Below, piece after piece: positions 23,045 through 31,911 of a stretch of 64,000 bases of DNA; the first letter of the stretch is position 1, and each line of letters begins with the position of its first letter. The translations under genes and the position numbers were made by a program. A model generated the notes under the pieces. That model did not search any database and was not told where the DNA came from. It was given only the letters and a program-made list of their open reading frames with translations. The stretch is from Muscardinus avellanarius (lineage: Eukaryota > Chordata > Mammalia > Rodentia > Gliridae). The stretch is taken from NCBI GenBank assembly GCA_963383645.1, contig OY726572.1:72875002-72939001 (forward strand), written 5' to 3'.

Positions 23045-23332
23045 GGCTGGGAATGGTGACAAATGCCTGTAATCCCAGTACCTGGGAGGCTGAGGCAGGA
23101 GGATTGCATGTTTGAGGACAGCCTTAGCACTTGGGAGGCTTAGACAGGAGGATTGCAGGTTCGCGGCCAGCCTCAACTATTTGAGTGAGGCCCTCCGCAA
23201 CATAGTGAGACCCTGTTTCAAAATAAAGAATAATAAATAGGGCTGGGGGTGTAGCTTGGTGGTAGAATGTCCTTTGGTTTAACCCCCAGCATCACAATAT
23301 AAATAAATAAATAAATAAATAAATAATAAAAT
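23045..23332 (+). mobile_element. SINE (lineage C) with internal duplication and (AAAT)n tail
   Basis: The 'TGGGAGGCTGAGGCAGGAGG' box occurs twice (near 23083 and 23132), giving an insert of about 50 bp. The right part is normal ('GGGGGTGTAGCTTGGTGG'). Tail (AAAT)n at 23297-23332. Confidence 0.9.
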
Positions 23333-24224
23333 AAGGGATGAAATGTATTTTACAGTTTCTCTCCTTTTTGTTTTATATCTTAAGATGGTCATAAGGGAGA
23401 TAAATGCTATAAAAATGTAGGGGAAACCATTTTAAGCTACATAAATGATTTCTTCATTAACAAAAATATGTAAATAAATATCTCTCCCAACCATTATTAT
23501 TGAAAACTTATTTTAAAATATCTTATTGATCCTTGAATAGTGTGAATCTAATACCAATATTTGACAGAGACCTTGCCAGCTCTTAAGAAATAAGATATAA
23601 ATAAAGGGAACAAAGTTAACTGTATTATGCTGAAGCTACATTTTAGAGAAAAAAAATAGGTGAAAATGACAAGTCTTGTATTTGCTGTTGTGTTGACTAT
23701 AAAGAAAACTAATAACGTCATAGCGCCTGAGCCTGAAATGACAAGTAGCACGAAAATGAATCTGAAAGCCACATTATTAGCTAGAGGCAATTCACTAAGT
23801 AAGTAAGGGCAAGCTATCTTGTACTAATCATAGTTCTTGGTCACCAACAACAGAATTTTACTCCTAATACTCTATTTGGAAGAAGGGGTTTTTTGGAAGG
23901 TTGTCGGGTAGTTCTGCAAGGTGGAAGGACACAACTGGAGTCCTTCTGCCAGAAGCCAGCCCACTAGGACTGTAGAGAAACCAATACTAGCATTACCATC
24001 AGTGAGAGGCTCTAACCTCTCCTGCTTCTTTGAGCTCTGCATTTAGCACCAAGGCCTGCTTCATGGATCAGTGATTCCATGTGGCTGTCACTAGCTACCT
24101 GTCATCAGAAAACACAAGGGTCTGGCTTCTTTGGCCATGCTTATGGGATAGGACACTGTCTCCCTCCAGAATGTCTAAACAGCGAATCCATAAGCAGAGG
24201 AAAAGGCACAGATAAAGAAAATAT
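23333..24224. other. Unassigned sequence
   Basis: No family recognised. 23860-24200 has higher GC and no T-runs and looks like an old unclassified repeat or unique DNA. The 80-codon antisense frame at 23548-23790 is hydrophobic because of base composition. Confidence 0.4.
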
Positions 24225-24465
24225 TTAAAAGCAAAGGTCTCCAATAACTTATTATTAAACAGATCTAATTAGAATGTTTAGTCAGCCAAATACAGCAATA
24301 AAAAACTCTAATAAATTAACCATCTTGCCCATGGCAATCACTGAAGTAGAAATTATTATTTGCTTTTTAACCAATTAACTTGGCTAGAACAATTGTTGCC
24401 TTGCGTGTTAATATATTTTATAGCATTTCATCATCAGGAAGTGAAATATTATTTTTTAAAAAACA
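24225..24465. promoter_or_regulatory. Candidate conserved noncoding element
   Basis: Repeat-free, with clustered core motifs: TAATTA at 24266-24271, CCAATTAAC, and the palindrome ACAATTGT at 24389-24396, a SOX-like paired core. The cluster fits a developmental enhancer, but such motifs are common in AT-rich DNA. Low confidence. Confidence 0.25.
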
Positions 24466-24466
24466 A

Positions 24467-24660
24467 TCAAGTGGGATGTGGTGATGTACTCTTATAACAC
24501 CAGTACTTGAAAAGCTGAGACCAGAGGATGACAGGTTTGAGAAGGCTCTGTTTAAAAATAATAATGATAGTAATAAAAAATGTCGTAGATCAGGAGTAGA
24601 AAGAATAGCTCTGAATTTAAGTAAAAGAAAGAAAGAAAAAAAGAAAGAAAAAAGGAAAGA
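24467..24660 (+). mobile_element. SINE, diverged and internally deleted, with AAAG tail
   Basis: 'AAGTGGGATGTGGTGATGTAC' head, 'TGAGACCAGAGGATGACAGG', then directly 'AGGCTCTGTTTAAAAATAA'. Tail AAAG/AAAAAG units at 24621-24660. Confidence 0.8.
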
Positions 24661-24744
24661 TCAGTTAAGTATAGTAGGATTTTTGTTTATTTTTTAATTG
24701 TTAAAAATTTTATTTTAATAAAAAATGAAGCCCTCTTAAAAAGT

Positions 24745-24945
24745 AGTGTAGGAAATAGCAATATGATTAGGATTGCTTGGAAGTAGAGTTCCAGTCCTGA
24801 CTTTCTTACTTGCTTTTTTGACCTTGATAAATGACCTTGAATTTATGCTCTCTGCTGGTTAGCTTACTTGTTGAACAGGAAGAAGAATGTTATGTATCTC
24901 AGGAGATTTTTGTGAATAATGCATTTATATACATTAGAGTTTTAG
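24745..24945 (+). mobile_element. MIR relic
   Basis: Reads in MIR order: 'GGAAGTAGAGTTCCAGTCCTG', 'TTGACCTTGATAAATGACC', 'TTAGCTTACTTGTTGAACAGG', 'GGAGATTTTTGTGAATAATG'. Ancient mammalian tRNA-SINE. Confidence 0.75.
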
Positions 24946-24960
24946 CTCTTCCCTTCCCTT

Positions 24961-25043
24961 TGGTGGTGCTGAGGGTTGAATGAAGGGTCTCACCTATACT
25001 AAGCAAGCAAGTGCTCTATGGCTGAGATAAGCCCTAGTACTAA
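24961..25043 (-). mobile_element. ID element
   Basis: Reverse complement of a simple ID SINE: 'GGTGGTGCTGAGGGTTGAAT', 'AAGCAAGTGCTCTATGGCTG', 'CCCTAGTAC'. It keeps the full 'agcaagtgctcta' centre that the dID part of the composite SINE has lost. Confidence 0.8.
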
Positions 25044-25254
25044 ATGCATTTAGACCTATGCCATCAGCCAGTGAGCACCAAATACCCAAGAGCCATCACT
25101 ATTGTGCATTTAGTAAGTGATCACAGCCTACTTCATGTACTGAAAATATGGAAAACGCAGGTATAATTACACATGTGCCTTTTTTGACACTGGGAGCTGT
25201 AGCTATTTGATATATTGGAGTTTATCCCTGATTGGAAGTGGAACCCCAGGATTG

Positions 25255-25350
25255 TAGAACCAGCTTCAATATAACTGGTTCCAGTGACAACTTGGGGCAA
25301 GCTGCTGACTTCAATTTTCTATTTCATAAAAGAAAAAGGCTTAAAAACTT
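25255..25350 (+). mobile_element. MIR-like fragment
   Basis: 'CCAGTGACAACTTGGGGCAAG', 'CTGACTTCAATTTTCTATTTC' and 'ATAAAAGAAAAAGG' follow the MIR core pattern. Confidence 0.5.
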
Positions 25351-25493
25351 CATCTTGAATCCAGCTTAGGCATTTTTCAATGATGGGCTCTGAAGAGAAA
25401 AACATCAAAATCCCCCTGAAAGCTAAGGTAAACAAAGCTAACGTAAACCCACAGAAGTACACCTAGGTAGATTAAGAAAAGTTTATTCAAAAG

Positions 25494-25710
25494 CCAGGTG
25501 TGGTGGTGTACACCTGTGATCCAATTACTTTGAAGGCTAGGGCAGGAGAATCACAGCTTTGATGCTAGCATGGGCAATTTAGTGAGGCCCTCTTCAACTT
25601 AATGAGTGAGATCCAATTTCCTCACTAAGGATTAAAAAGAGCTGAGGGTATAGCTCAAAGGTAAATTATATGCCTCTAACTTCAATCCCCAGTACAAAAA
25701 TAAATGGAGA
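25494..25710 (+). mobile_element. SINE (lineage O)
   Basis: 'AGCCAGGTGTGGTGGTGTAC' head, 'GGGCAATTTAGTGAGGCCC' middle, 'GAGGGTATAGCTCAAAGG' and 'TTCAATCCCCAGTAC' with an A-rich tail. Confidence 0.9.
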
Positions 25711-25854
25711 AAAAAATAGATTTGCCTTTTCCTCTTCCAAGAGCTATTGCTTCCTTCCTTCCTAATCTGAAATCCACAAATTAAAGGAAATAAAAGACCA
25801 ACTAGGGAATGAGGATACAGTAACTTCATTTTAGCTAAAGTAAATGTGACACAA

Positions 25855-25931
25855 AGAAGGAGGAGGAGAAAGAAGAGGAAGAGGCAGAGGAGGAAGAGGC
25901 AGAGGAGGAGGAGGAAGAAGAGGAGGGGAAG
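25855..25931 (+). repeat. (GGA/GAA)n purine tract next to the LTR
   Basis: About 75 bp of nearly pure purine (AGGAGGAG, AAGAGG, GGCAGAGG units). Its last bases GGAAG (25927-25931) are the left target duplication of the LTR. Confidence 0.9.
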
Positions 25932-26012
25932 TACCGCGACCCTAAGGCTCTGACCAGCAGAGCCTAGGGAAGAAACACACAAACGCCGACTTGCTGATGA
26001 AGCTACTTCCTC

Positions 26013-26018
26013 TTTATT
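26013..26018 (-). promoter_or_regulatory. LTR poly(A) signal AATAAA
   Basis: Minus-strand AATAAA about 20 bp downstream of the TATA box, an arrangement typical of a short R region. Confidence 0.7.
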
Positions 26019-26034
26019 CCCCGCAGCAGTTTCC

Positions 26035-26041
26035 TTATATA
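26035..26041 (-). promoter_or_regulatory. LTR TATA box
   Basis: TATATAA on the minus strand, in 'GGTATATAAGG', between the CCAAT/GC-box region and the AATAAA. Confidence 0.7.
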
Positions 26042-26185
26042 CCATACCAAGCCTGTTCCCAAAATATCCACCAATCCTATTCCGCCCGTGTCCATCCCAT
26101 GCTCCCTAGAAGGTACCTCATAGGCTACTGGCCTAACCACGAGGCATTACATCACAGTCCATGCATGAGGCACGTGATACTGACA

Positions 26186-26235
26186 ACAGCGCATGCGCCA
26201 GCCAAGACCAACAGCGCATGCGCCAGCCAAGACCA
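26186..26235 (-). promoter_or_regulatory. Two 25-bp U3 repeats with NRF1-like sites
   Basis: Perfect tandem duplication, 26186-26210 and 26211-26235. Each unit holds the palindrome GCGCATGCGC, the core of the NRF1 consensus. Duplicated enhancers are common in active retroviral U3 regions. Confidence 0.75.
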
Positions 26236-26304
26236 CCATCCTTGGCAGTCAGCCCGGGCGCCATCTTGGGATGATGTGCCACACCCTGGCTTCCCACAGG
26301 AAGC

Positions 26305-27115
26305 AATGCCTAGTTAATGACACTACAAAGAGACTTCTAAGAAACAAAATAAGTGTTGCTCTCTGCTGGTATTTATCTGTGTATTTTAAAAATTTCCTAG
26401 GACAGAATTCCTGCCAGTCATTAAGACATACGTGGTTACTACAATACTTGTTCCTAGATCATGGGCAACGGAAGAATCAACTGAAATCCTTCTCCCTACC
26501 TAGAAAGTAGTGTTTCTGATTCTGGGCAATTGGCCACCTACCATGGAGACAGAAACAACATTCAGGAATTCCCAGGACAAAGGAGCAGCAATGAACAAAC
26601 TTGCCCTAACTAAAGCAAGGACTCCAGCTGAACCGCACTTACAGCTAATTAATTATCTGAGAACACAAATGGAATTGAAAGTCTCATGCAATTAAAATTT
26701 CCAAGGGTAGATGACTATCTCAGCCCAACCACAGGCTACAAAAGAATCTAGAGTGCTCTTAAGGAGTTGCCTGGCAGAAAATCTCAAGGAAAGAGGGAGC
26801 AAGAAACCAGAAAACAAAAATCAGTCATGTTAAAAGAGATAGAGAAATAGGATTTAATTAAAATAGAAAAAAGAAAAATAAATAAAAATTATAGTGATGA
26901 AATACAGGCATTTTTAACAAACCAGAAAGAAACAAAACTTAAATGGGAAATAATACATTTAGGGGGGGTAGGGGTAAAATTAAATTAACTCTATTAAAGG
27001 ATTCATAAACCTGAATTTGATCTCAAATAAGTAGTCTCATCTACTTTCATGGTTCTAATTTTCATCCATATCCTCATAACAAAGTAATTTATAAAGTATT
27101 ATAAATGTATAAATG
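26305..27115. other. Unassigned sequence
   Basis: No repeat recognised, moderately AT-rich. Contains a G-run at about 26962. Frames at 26193-26510 and 26510-26695 run out of the LTR or are random. Confidence 0.4.
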
Positions 27116-27167
27116 TTTTGTTTTTGTTTTTAAATTTCTTGATATTTCCATGTTTTTCTTCTCATGC

Positions 27168-27168
<1 letters not shown>

Positions 27169-27198
<30 letters not shown>

Positions 27199-27376
27199 TT
27201 TGGTGGTACTGGGGTTCCTGGAAGCCCTTCTACCTCTGGGCTACACTCCCAGACCTATTTTATATTTTTTGAAACAGTGTCTCTTACGCCAGCGCGGCTG
27301 GCTTCGAACCTACGCGATCCTCCTGTCTCCGCCTCCCAAGCGCGGGGATTACAAGCATGTGCCACCACGCCCGGCT
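27169..27376 (-). mobile_element. SINE (lineage Y) with (TTTA)n tail
   Basis: (TTTA)8 at 27169-27200, 'GGTACTGGGGTTCCTGGAAG', 'CTCTTACGCCAGCGCGGC', 'CCACCACGCCCGGCT'. Many intact CpGs; one of the youngest copies here. Confidence 0.93.
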
Positions 27377-27399
27377 CTTTTCATGCCCTTTTATGAAAA

Positions 27400-27857
27400 C
27401 AGTGGCTCCAGATGAGTTTCCTCAAAAGAGAGAGGTGGTACACATTTTTGGATTTTCTTTTTAATATCTTGGAGGAAACATTATTTTCAGTATACATAGA
27501 AATGTATGGGAGGATGAGGACAAGACTGGAGCTTCAACCAACTAAAAAAGAAGTCCTCTCACCTAAGAGGGAGTAAAGAACAGATCAGGAGAGGTGAATT
27601 CCTGGGGTCCTTGCAGGTGATAGGAAAGAAGGATTCTGCAAGAGACCACAGAGAGAGGCATGTTCCAGAAGGAGAAATGCCTACGTGATCTGTGATGGTT
27701 GGTAGACATTTCTGCAAAGGTTTCTGAGTGCCAGAATGCTACAAAAGCAGGCAGGTGTGTGCCATGCCAGCCTAAAGTAATATTAGAGTGGCAGAGGGAG
27801 CTTTTAAAACTAAAGTAACCCTGTGAATAGGAGGGGGCATTGAACACAAACTCTAAT
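27400..27857. other. Unassigned sequence
   Basis: Repeat-free as far as I can tell. The 94-codon antisense frame at 27563-27847 has no domain. Composition is less AT-rich than the surroundings. Confidence 0.4.
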
Positions 27858-27963
27858 GGACAAGACCTTTGTCTTGTTCCCCTCCATTTACTCAGCTCCT
27901 ACAATATGTCAGGCACATAGTAGAAATTCAGTTAATATTTGGTGCATAATAAATGAATGAGAG
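27858..27963 (+). mobile_element. L2 3' end
   Basis: 'TACAATATGTCAGGCACATAG', then 'TAGAAATTCAGTTAATATTTG', then 'TAATAAATGAATGAGAG': the canonical L2 terminus with its ATGA-type end repeat. Confidence 0.8.
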
Positions 27964-28027
27964 AATGTCAATGGGAACTGGATATGACTATTGTTTAGTT
28001 GTTTGTTTGTTTTATTTTGTTTTGAGT

Positions 28028-28084
28028 GATGGATATGGTACCCAGGGCATAAGGATATGTCCATTGAGTTACATAAACCCCAGC
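28028..28084 (-). mobile_element. SINE 3' fragment, diverged
   Basis: 'GATGGATATGGTACCCAGGGC' then 'CCATTGAGTTACATAAACCCC' resembles the reverse tRNA-derived right end only. Confidence 0.5.
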
Positions 28085-28338
28085 TGAAGAATTAGATATA
28101 TATCTTGGGAATGCAGATGGAAAAAAAATCATCTGTAAAGACAGAGCTGCTCAGAATTCTTTCATGTAACAGCATTTCTAGTGGCTTCCATTATTTTCCA
28201 CCTAATGTTGTATATTTATCAAGAAACTCAGAGACAGTGCTCCCTGCTGCCCCAGGGAGATTGGAGGGAGGGCTACTGAGAACAAGTTTCCACCACTCTA
28301 GCTGAATAGGGGCACACACTAGAAAAATACGCTCATTG

Positions 28339-28515
28339 AGCCGGGTGTGGTGATGCATCCTTGTAATCCCCGAGCTTTGGAGGCAGAGACAGGAGGATCG
28401 CACAGGTTCAAAAAGGCTTAAGAGACCCTGCTTCCAAATAAAAAGTATAAAATAGGTCGAGGAGTGTAGCCCAGCGGCAGAAGAGCTTCCAGGAACCCCA
28501 ATACCACCCCAAAAG
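28339..28515 (+). mobile_element. SINE (lineage Y), internal deletion
   Basis: 'AGCCGGGTGTGGTGATGC' head, then 'CAGGTTCAAAAAGGCTTAAG' (about 15 bp missing), 'GGAGTGTAGCCCAGCGG', 'GAGCTTCCAGGAACCCC'. Flanks 'AAAATACGCTCATT' and 'AGAATACACTTATT' may be a mutated target duplication. Confidence 0.9.
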
Positions 28516-28552
28516 AATACACTTATTTATTCTTTTATTTTTATTTTCATTT

Positions 28553-28585
28553 TTTTGGTACTAGGGATCGAACAAAGGACCAATT
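28553..28585 (-). mobile_element. SINE 3' tip fragment
   Basis: T-run plus 'GGTACTAGGGATCGAAC' only. Confidence 0.5.
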
Positions 28586-28605
28586 TGCACCTGATAATAG
28601 AATAT

Positions 28606-28822
28606 CATCTTCTTTTTATTTTTTCTAATTTTTTATTGGTGCATTGTAGTCATACATCTTAATGGGATAAAAGACTTATGGAGACATACATGCACATACT
28701 ATCCAATTAGCCCATACCTGATCCCTGCCCCATTCCCTCCACATTCCTCCGTCCCATACTTGACTTAGTGGTTGACTTTGATATGTTTACTTAAGTACAT
28801 CATGTGCTTTAAAGAGTTTACC
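28606..28822 (-). mobile_element. L1 3' end, antisense
   Basis: 'TTTTATTGGTGCATTGTAGTC' and 'ATACATCTTAATGGGATAAA' are the reverse complement of the 3' terminus seen at 7531 and 48100, followed by reverse 3' UTR 'CCCATTCCCTCCACATTCC'. Confidence 0.88.
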
Positions 28823-28825
28823 ATA

Positions 28826-29018
28826 TTCTGAAGGAGCAAGGGAGGCTGATCACATTAAGACACAATTTGTACTGGAAACAAGAGAACAGTGAAATTCAAA
28901 ATATTCCTTAGTAGAGTAAGCTGAAGGGGAAGCACTGGAAAAGAACAAGCCCTAATAGAACAAGACTTAATCTTCCCTCCAAACAACAGTGATCTTATAA
29001 TGGCTCTGAAACCCTCTG
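28826..29018 (+). repeat. Copy A of a diverged direct duplication
   Basis: Matches 32298-32570 in the same orientation: 'GGAAACAAGAG', then 'CAGTGAAATTCAAAATATTCC', then 'GCTGAAGGGGA', then 'AACAAGAC', 'TAATCTTC' and 'GATCTTAT'. Copy A lacks about 60 bp present in copy B. No known repeat family recognised. Confidence 0.75.
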
Positions 29019-29022
29019 AATT

Positions 29023-29158
29023 ATGCCCCCACCCCTTTTTATTTTGAAACCAGGTCTTGCTAAGTTGTTGAGGGCCTCACTAAATAGTTGAGGATGTGAT
29101 CCTCCTGTATCAGTTTCCCAGGGACTGGGATTATAGGCACAAACCACCATGCCTGGCC
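29023..29158 (-). mobile_element. SINE (lineage O), 3' end missing
   Basis: 'TTATTTTGAAACCAGGTCTTG', 'GTTGTTGAGGGCCTCACTA', 'CACCATGCCTGGCC'. The tRNA-derived part is gone. Confidence 0.85.
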
Positions 29159-29169
29159 CATTAATTTTT

Positions 29170-29485
29170 TAAACAATTATTTACAGAGTCCCTATTATAA
29201 CATAGACACTGTTTTAAATACTGGGAATATATCAATAAACTAGCTGAACTGTAGAAACAGAGAGTTACCTTTCCTGCACACAACCAACGTTTTAAACCAT
29301 ATTATCAGTGAGGTACTATTCAATGATATATTAGTAATATATTAGTAATAAGGGAATCCCCACAGGACATGATGATAATATATATTTAATAGATGATAAA
29401 ATCAAAACATATAGTTATTATATTCAAGGTCACAAAAAATAGAAAAGATAAGATCCATGACAGAAACTTAAGTCATTTCTTAACT
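29170..29485 (-). mobile_element. L2 and MIR relics, antisense
   Basis: 29170-29275 reads like a reverse L2 end ('GAGTCCCTATTATAACATAG', 'ACACTGTTTTAAATACTGGG'). 29300-29485 reads like reverse MIR ('GTGAGGTACTATTCAATG', 'ATAGATGATAAAATCAAAAC', 'CAAGGTCACAAAAAATAG'). Confidence 0.6.
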
Positions 29486-29543
29486 ATAAGGTTGTGAACT
29501 GAGATGTATATATCACAAATATCTTCCTTTTTTCCTTCTTGAC

Positions 29544-29626
29544 TGCCTGTCTTCCTTCCTTCCTTCCTTCCTTCCTTCCTTCCTTCCTTCCTTCCTCCTT
29601 CCTTCCTTCCTTCCCCCCTTCCTTCC
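29544..29626 (+). repeat. (TTCC)n microsatellite
   Basis: About 20 CTTC units with two interruptions, forming the T-rich tail of the reverse ID element beside it. Confidence 0.95.
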
Positions 29627-29627
29627 T

Positions 29628-29706
29628 ATTGTACTGTGGAGCCAACCCAGGGCCTCATACATACTAGGTATGTACTTTAGCACTCTGATAATACTATCCT
29701 GGTTTT
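29628..29706 (-). mobile_element. ID element, diverged
   Basis: 'GTACTGTGGAGCCAACCCAGG', 'CATACATACTAGGTATGTAC', 'AGCACTCTGATAATACTATCC': reverse ID order with an altered centre. Confidence 0.7.
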
Positions 29707-29751
29707 ATTTTCTATATTTTGATGACTCAAAATTACATCTGATACAAAGCA

Positions 29752-30695
29752 CTTAAAAACTTAAAACCAAAAATAATCCAAACAAGAAATGGGCAATTTA
29801 ACTAAATAGATACTTCTCAAAAAAATACAAATGTCTATTACATATGTGAAAAAATGTTCAATATCATTACCAATCAGGTAGATGCAAATCAAAACTACAC
29901 TGAGATTTCATCTAAGCCCAATTATCAATGGCAATTATCAAGAAGTCAAACTACAATAAATGTTGGCAAGGATGTGGGGAAGTAGGAACTCATATACACT
30001 GTTTGTGGGATTGCCAAATTAGTGTAGCTGCTATGGAGATCAGCATAAAGATTCTTCAGAAAACTGGGCATGGATTCACCATATGATCCAGCTGAATGAC
30101 TCCTGAGTATCATTCCAAAGGGATTTAAATCAGAATATTATAATAATGCATGCATATCAATGTTTATAGCACCACAATTCACAATGGCCAAATTATGAAG
30201 CCAATTTAGGTGTTTGTTAATAGAAAAATGGCCAAATTATTAGATATATACACAATGGAATTCTACTCAGCAATAAAGAAGAACAAAATTATGTTATTTG
30301 CAGGAAAATGGAAGGACCTGGAGTATATTATGTCAAGTGAGATTAGCCAGTCGCAGAAAGAGAAAGGAAATATATTTTTTCATATGTAGATGCTAGGGGT
30401 CTAGAATCAGGATGCAAGGGAGACTTTAGATAATGGACAAGAAACTCCAGTGGAGGGAGAGAGGTTGTCTGAGATGCTGGGGAGAAATAATAAAGGAAAC
30501 TTTCATTTAAATTATGTACATATCTGAGAATATCAATGCCATTCTCAGTATCATGTATGGGGAATGGGGGAGTGGAGAAGGAGCCGAGGGAAAGCCCACC
30601 AAGTGCTGTGTGAATGTATGAAATTTTCACTATGAACCACCTGATGATATAAGACTGTAATGCACCAATAAAAGTATTTAAAATAAAGATAAAGT
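29752..30695 (+). mobile_element. L1: ORF2 end plus 3' UTR
   Basis: About 940 bp from 'CCAAACAAGAAATGGGCAAT' through 'GATGCAAATCAAAACTACAC', 'CAATGGAATTCTACTCAGC' to 'AAGACTGTAATGCACCAATA' and an A-rich tail. Full of stops and indels. The antisense 139-codon frame at 30343-30762 is a by-product. Confidence 0.9.
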
Positions 30696-30739
30696 ATATC
30701 TGTAGCCAGATTTCACTTTTGGATGCCACATCCAAATGT

Positions 30740-31219
30740 TTATATGTCCAACTCAAACTCAACTACAGGCAAAACAACTCACATAGTCAGGATTAAACCC
30801 AACACCTATCTTTCCAATTTCCCCTTGGCTTCCTACTTTAGGAAAGTATACCCCTCTCAATCTCACCATACAGTACCAAAAATCTGTTTTTCTTCTTGGT
30901 GTCTTCCCTTACCCTTTTCCACAGCCCAGCCCTCATCTAGTCAATCACTAGGTCCTGTTTCTTCTTCTTCCTCATAGCTGCCAAAACTCTCCCCATTAGG
31001 CCCTGTCTTCTCTGGTTTGCATCATTTTATCAGATTTCAGGCTTGTTCTTCCAATTCATCCTCCTGTATTATAATCTCTTTCATCAATCCAGAATGACTT
31101 TTATGAAACAAAAAATCTGAATTTCACAGCCACATCACTATGGTTTAGGGATGAAGCCCCAAATTCATTAACATACAATATAGAACCAGTTACCATGTAA
31201 GTCTTATTTGGTAACCAAG
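30740..31219 (+). mobile_element. L2 relic, left part
   Basis: 'TCACTAGGTCCTGTTTCTTC', 'CCAATTCATCCTCCTGTATT', 'CATCAATCCAGAATGACTTT', 'CAAAAAATCTGAATTTC' follow L2 order. It is cut by the palindromic element at 31226 and resumes at about 31384. Confidence 0.65.
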
Positions 31220-31383
31220 ATTCACTGCCGGGGTCCAGCCCTAGCAAGAGGTGAGGTTCGTGTGTTGGTGAGAGAAGTTTAAACCTGGTCTCGTGTGACA
31301 TTTCTTCTCTCATTCGACCTCGGCTCTTCTCTCACCAACACGCAAACCTCTACTCTTCCTAGGGCTGGACGCCGGCAATTCGC
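31220..31383. mobile_element. 152-bp TG...CA palindromic element in L2
   Basis: Element 31226-31377: left arm 31226-31277 and right arm 31326-31377 are inverted repeats of 52 bp with 46 matches and no gaps, around a 48-bp centre. It begins TGCCGGGGTCCAGCCC and ends GGCTGGACGCCGGCA. Six-bp near-identical flanks ATTCAC (31220-31225) and ATTCGC (31378-31383) look like a target duplication. TG...CA ends with 6 bp fit an ERVK-type integrase product. Arms this long are not normal for an LTR, so it may be two inverted LTR ends or a fold-back nonautonomous element. No protein coding. Confidence 0.7.
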
Positions 31384-31620
31384 TTCTCATTATTTTCTCC
31401 TTTAGTCCTGGTAAACCAATTAGAACCCATCATGTGCATAATCTCCACCTCTGCAAACGATTTGTCTTATTTTTAAAAAACCTTTATCATTTCATCTTCA
31501 TCAGGATAAAACCAATTCATTGATAACATCTCAGTATAGATGTGGTTTCCTCTGGGGATTTTTTCTGAATATCCACAATCTAGGTTAGAATTCTTTGCAG
31601 TGCTCATCACTGGTGACTAC
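31384..31620 (+). mobile_element. L2 relic, right part
   Basis: Continues the L2-like sequence ('AATCTCCACCTCTGCAAACG', 'TCTCAGTATAGATGTGGTTT') after the palindromic insertion. Weak on its own; context supports it. Confidence 0.45.
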
Positions 31621-31673
31621 TGAGCCGTTTACTGTCTAATCTCTTTCTTCTCTTTGAAACCACACTTTTTCGC

Positions 31674-31855
31674 CAGCCGTGGTGGTGCACGCTTGTAATT
31701 CCCACGCTTGGGAGGCGGAGACAGGAGGACTGTGCAGGTTCGAAGCCAACCGTGCTGGCTTAAGAGACTCTGTTTCCAAATAAAAAGAAGTATAAAGTAG
31801 GTCTGGGGAGTATAGCCTGGAGGAAGAAGGGCTTCTAGGAACCCCAGAACCATCA

Positions 31856-31911
<56 letters not shown>
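31674..31911 (+). mobile_element. SINE (lineage Y) with (AAAG)n tail
   Basis: 'AGCCGTGGTGGTGCACGC' head, 'CGTGCTGGCTTAAGAGACTC' middle, 'GGGGAGTATAGCCTGGAGG', 'CTTCTAGGAACCCCAGAACC', and about 14 pure AAAG units at 31854-31911. Flanking ACACTTTT on both sides is a probable 8-bp target duplication. Confidence 0.92.

Larger units (their letters stand above)
25932..26298 (-). mobile_element. Solo LTR of a class-II-like endogenous retrovirus
   Basis: 367 bp, minus strand, starting TGTGGGAAGCC and ending GGTCGCGGTA. Flanked by GGAAG at 25927-25931 and 26299-26303. Reading minus: U3 with a YY1-type AAGATGGCGCC, two 25-bp repeats, CACGTG, GC box and inverted CCAAT; TATATAA; AATAAA; then a short R/U5. 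GC- and CpG-rich, unlike its AT-rich surroundings, so fairly young. No internal viral sequence or second LTR is nearby, so it is a recombined solo LTR. The layout is like IAP/ERVK LTRs; the exact family is not identified. Confidence 0.85.

Noticed and set aside
25632..26045. 137-codon antisense frame with a leucine/phenylalanine-rich segment resembling a membrane protein
   Set aside because: The hydrophobic segment is the reverse reading of the GGA/GAA purine tract, and the ends lie in the LTR and a SINE.
25991..26510. Two overlapping plus-strand frames, 105-108 codons
   Set aside because: Both read the LTR on its antisense strand. The repeated 'CASQDHH'-like peptide is the 25-bp U3 duplication.
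30343..30762. 139-codon antisense frame, among the longest in the window
   Set aside because: It covers the antisense of an L1 3' end; length without domains is expected in such sequence.
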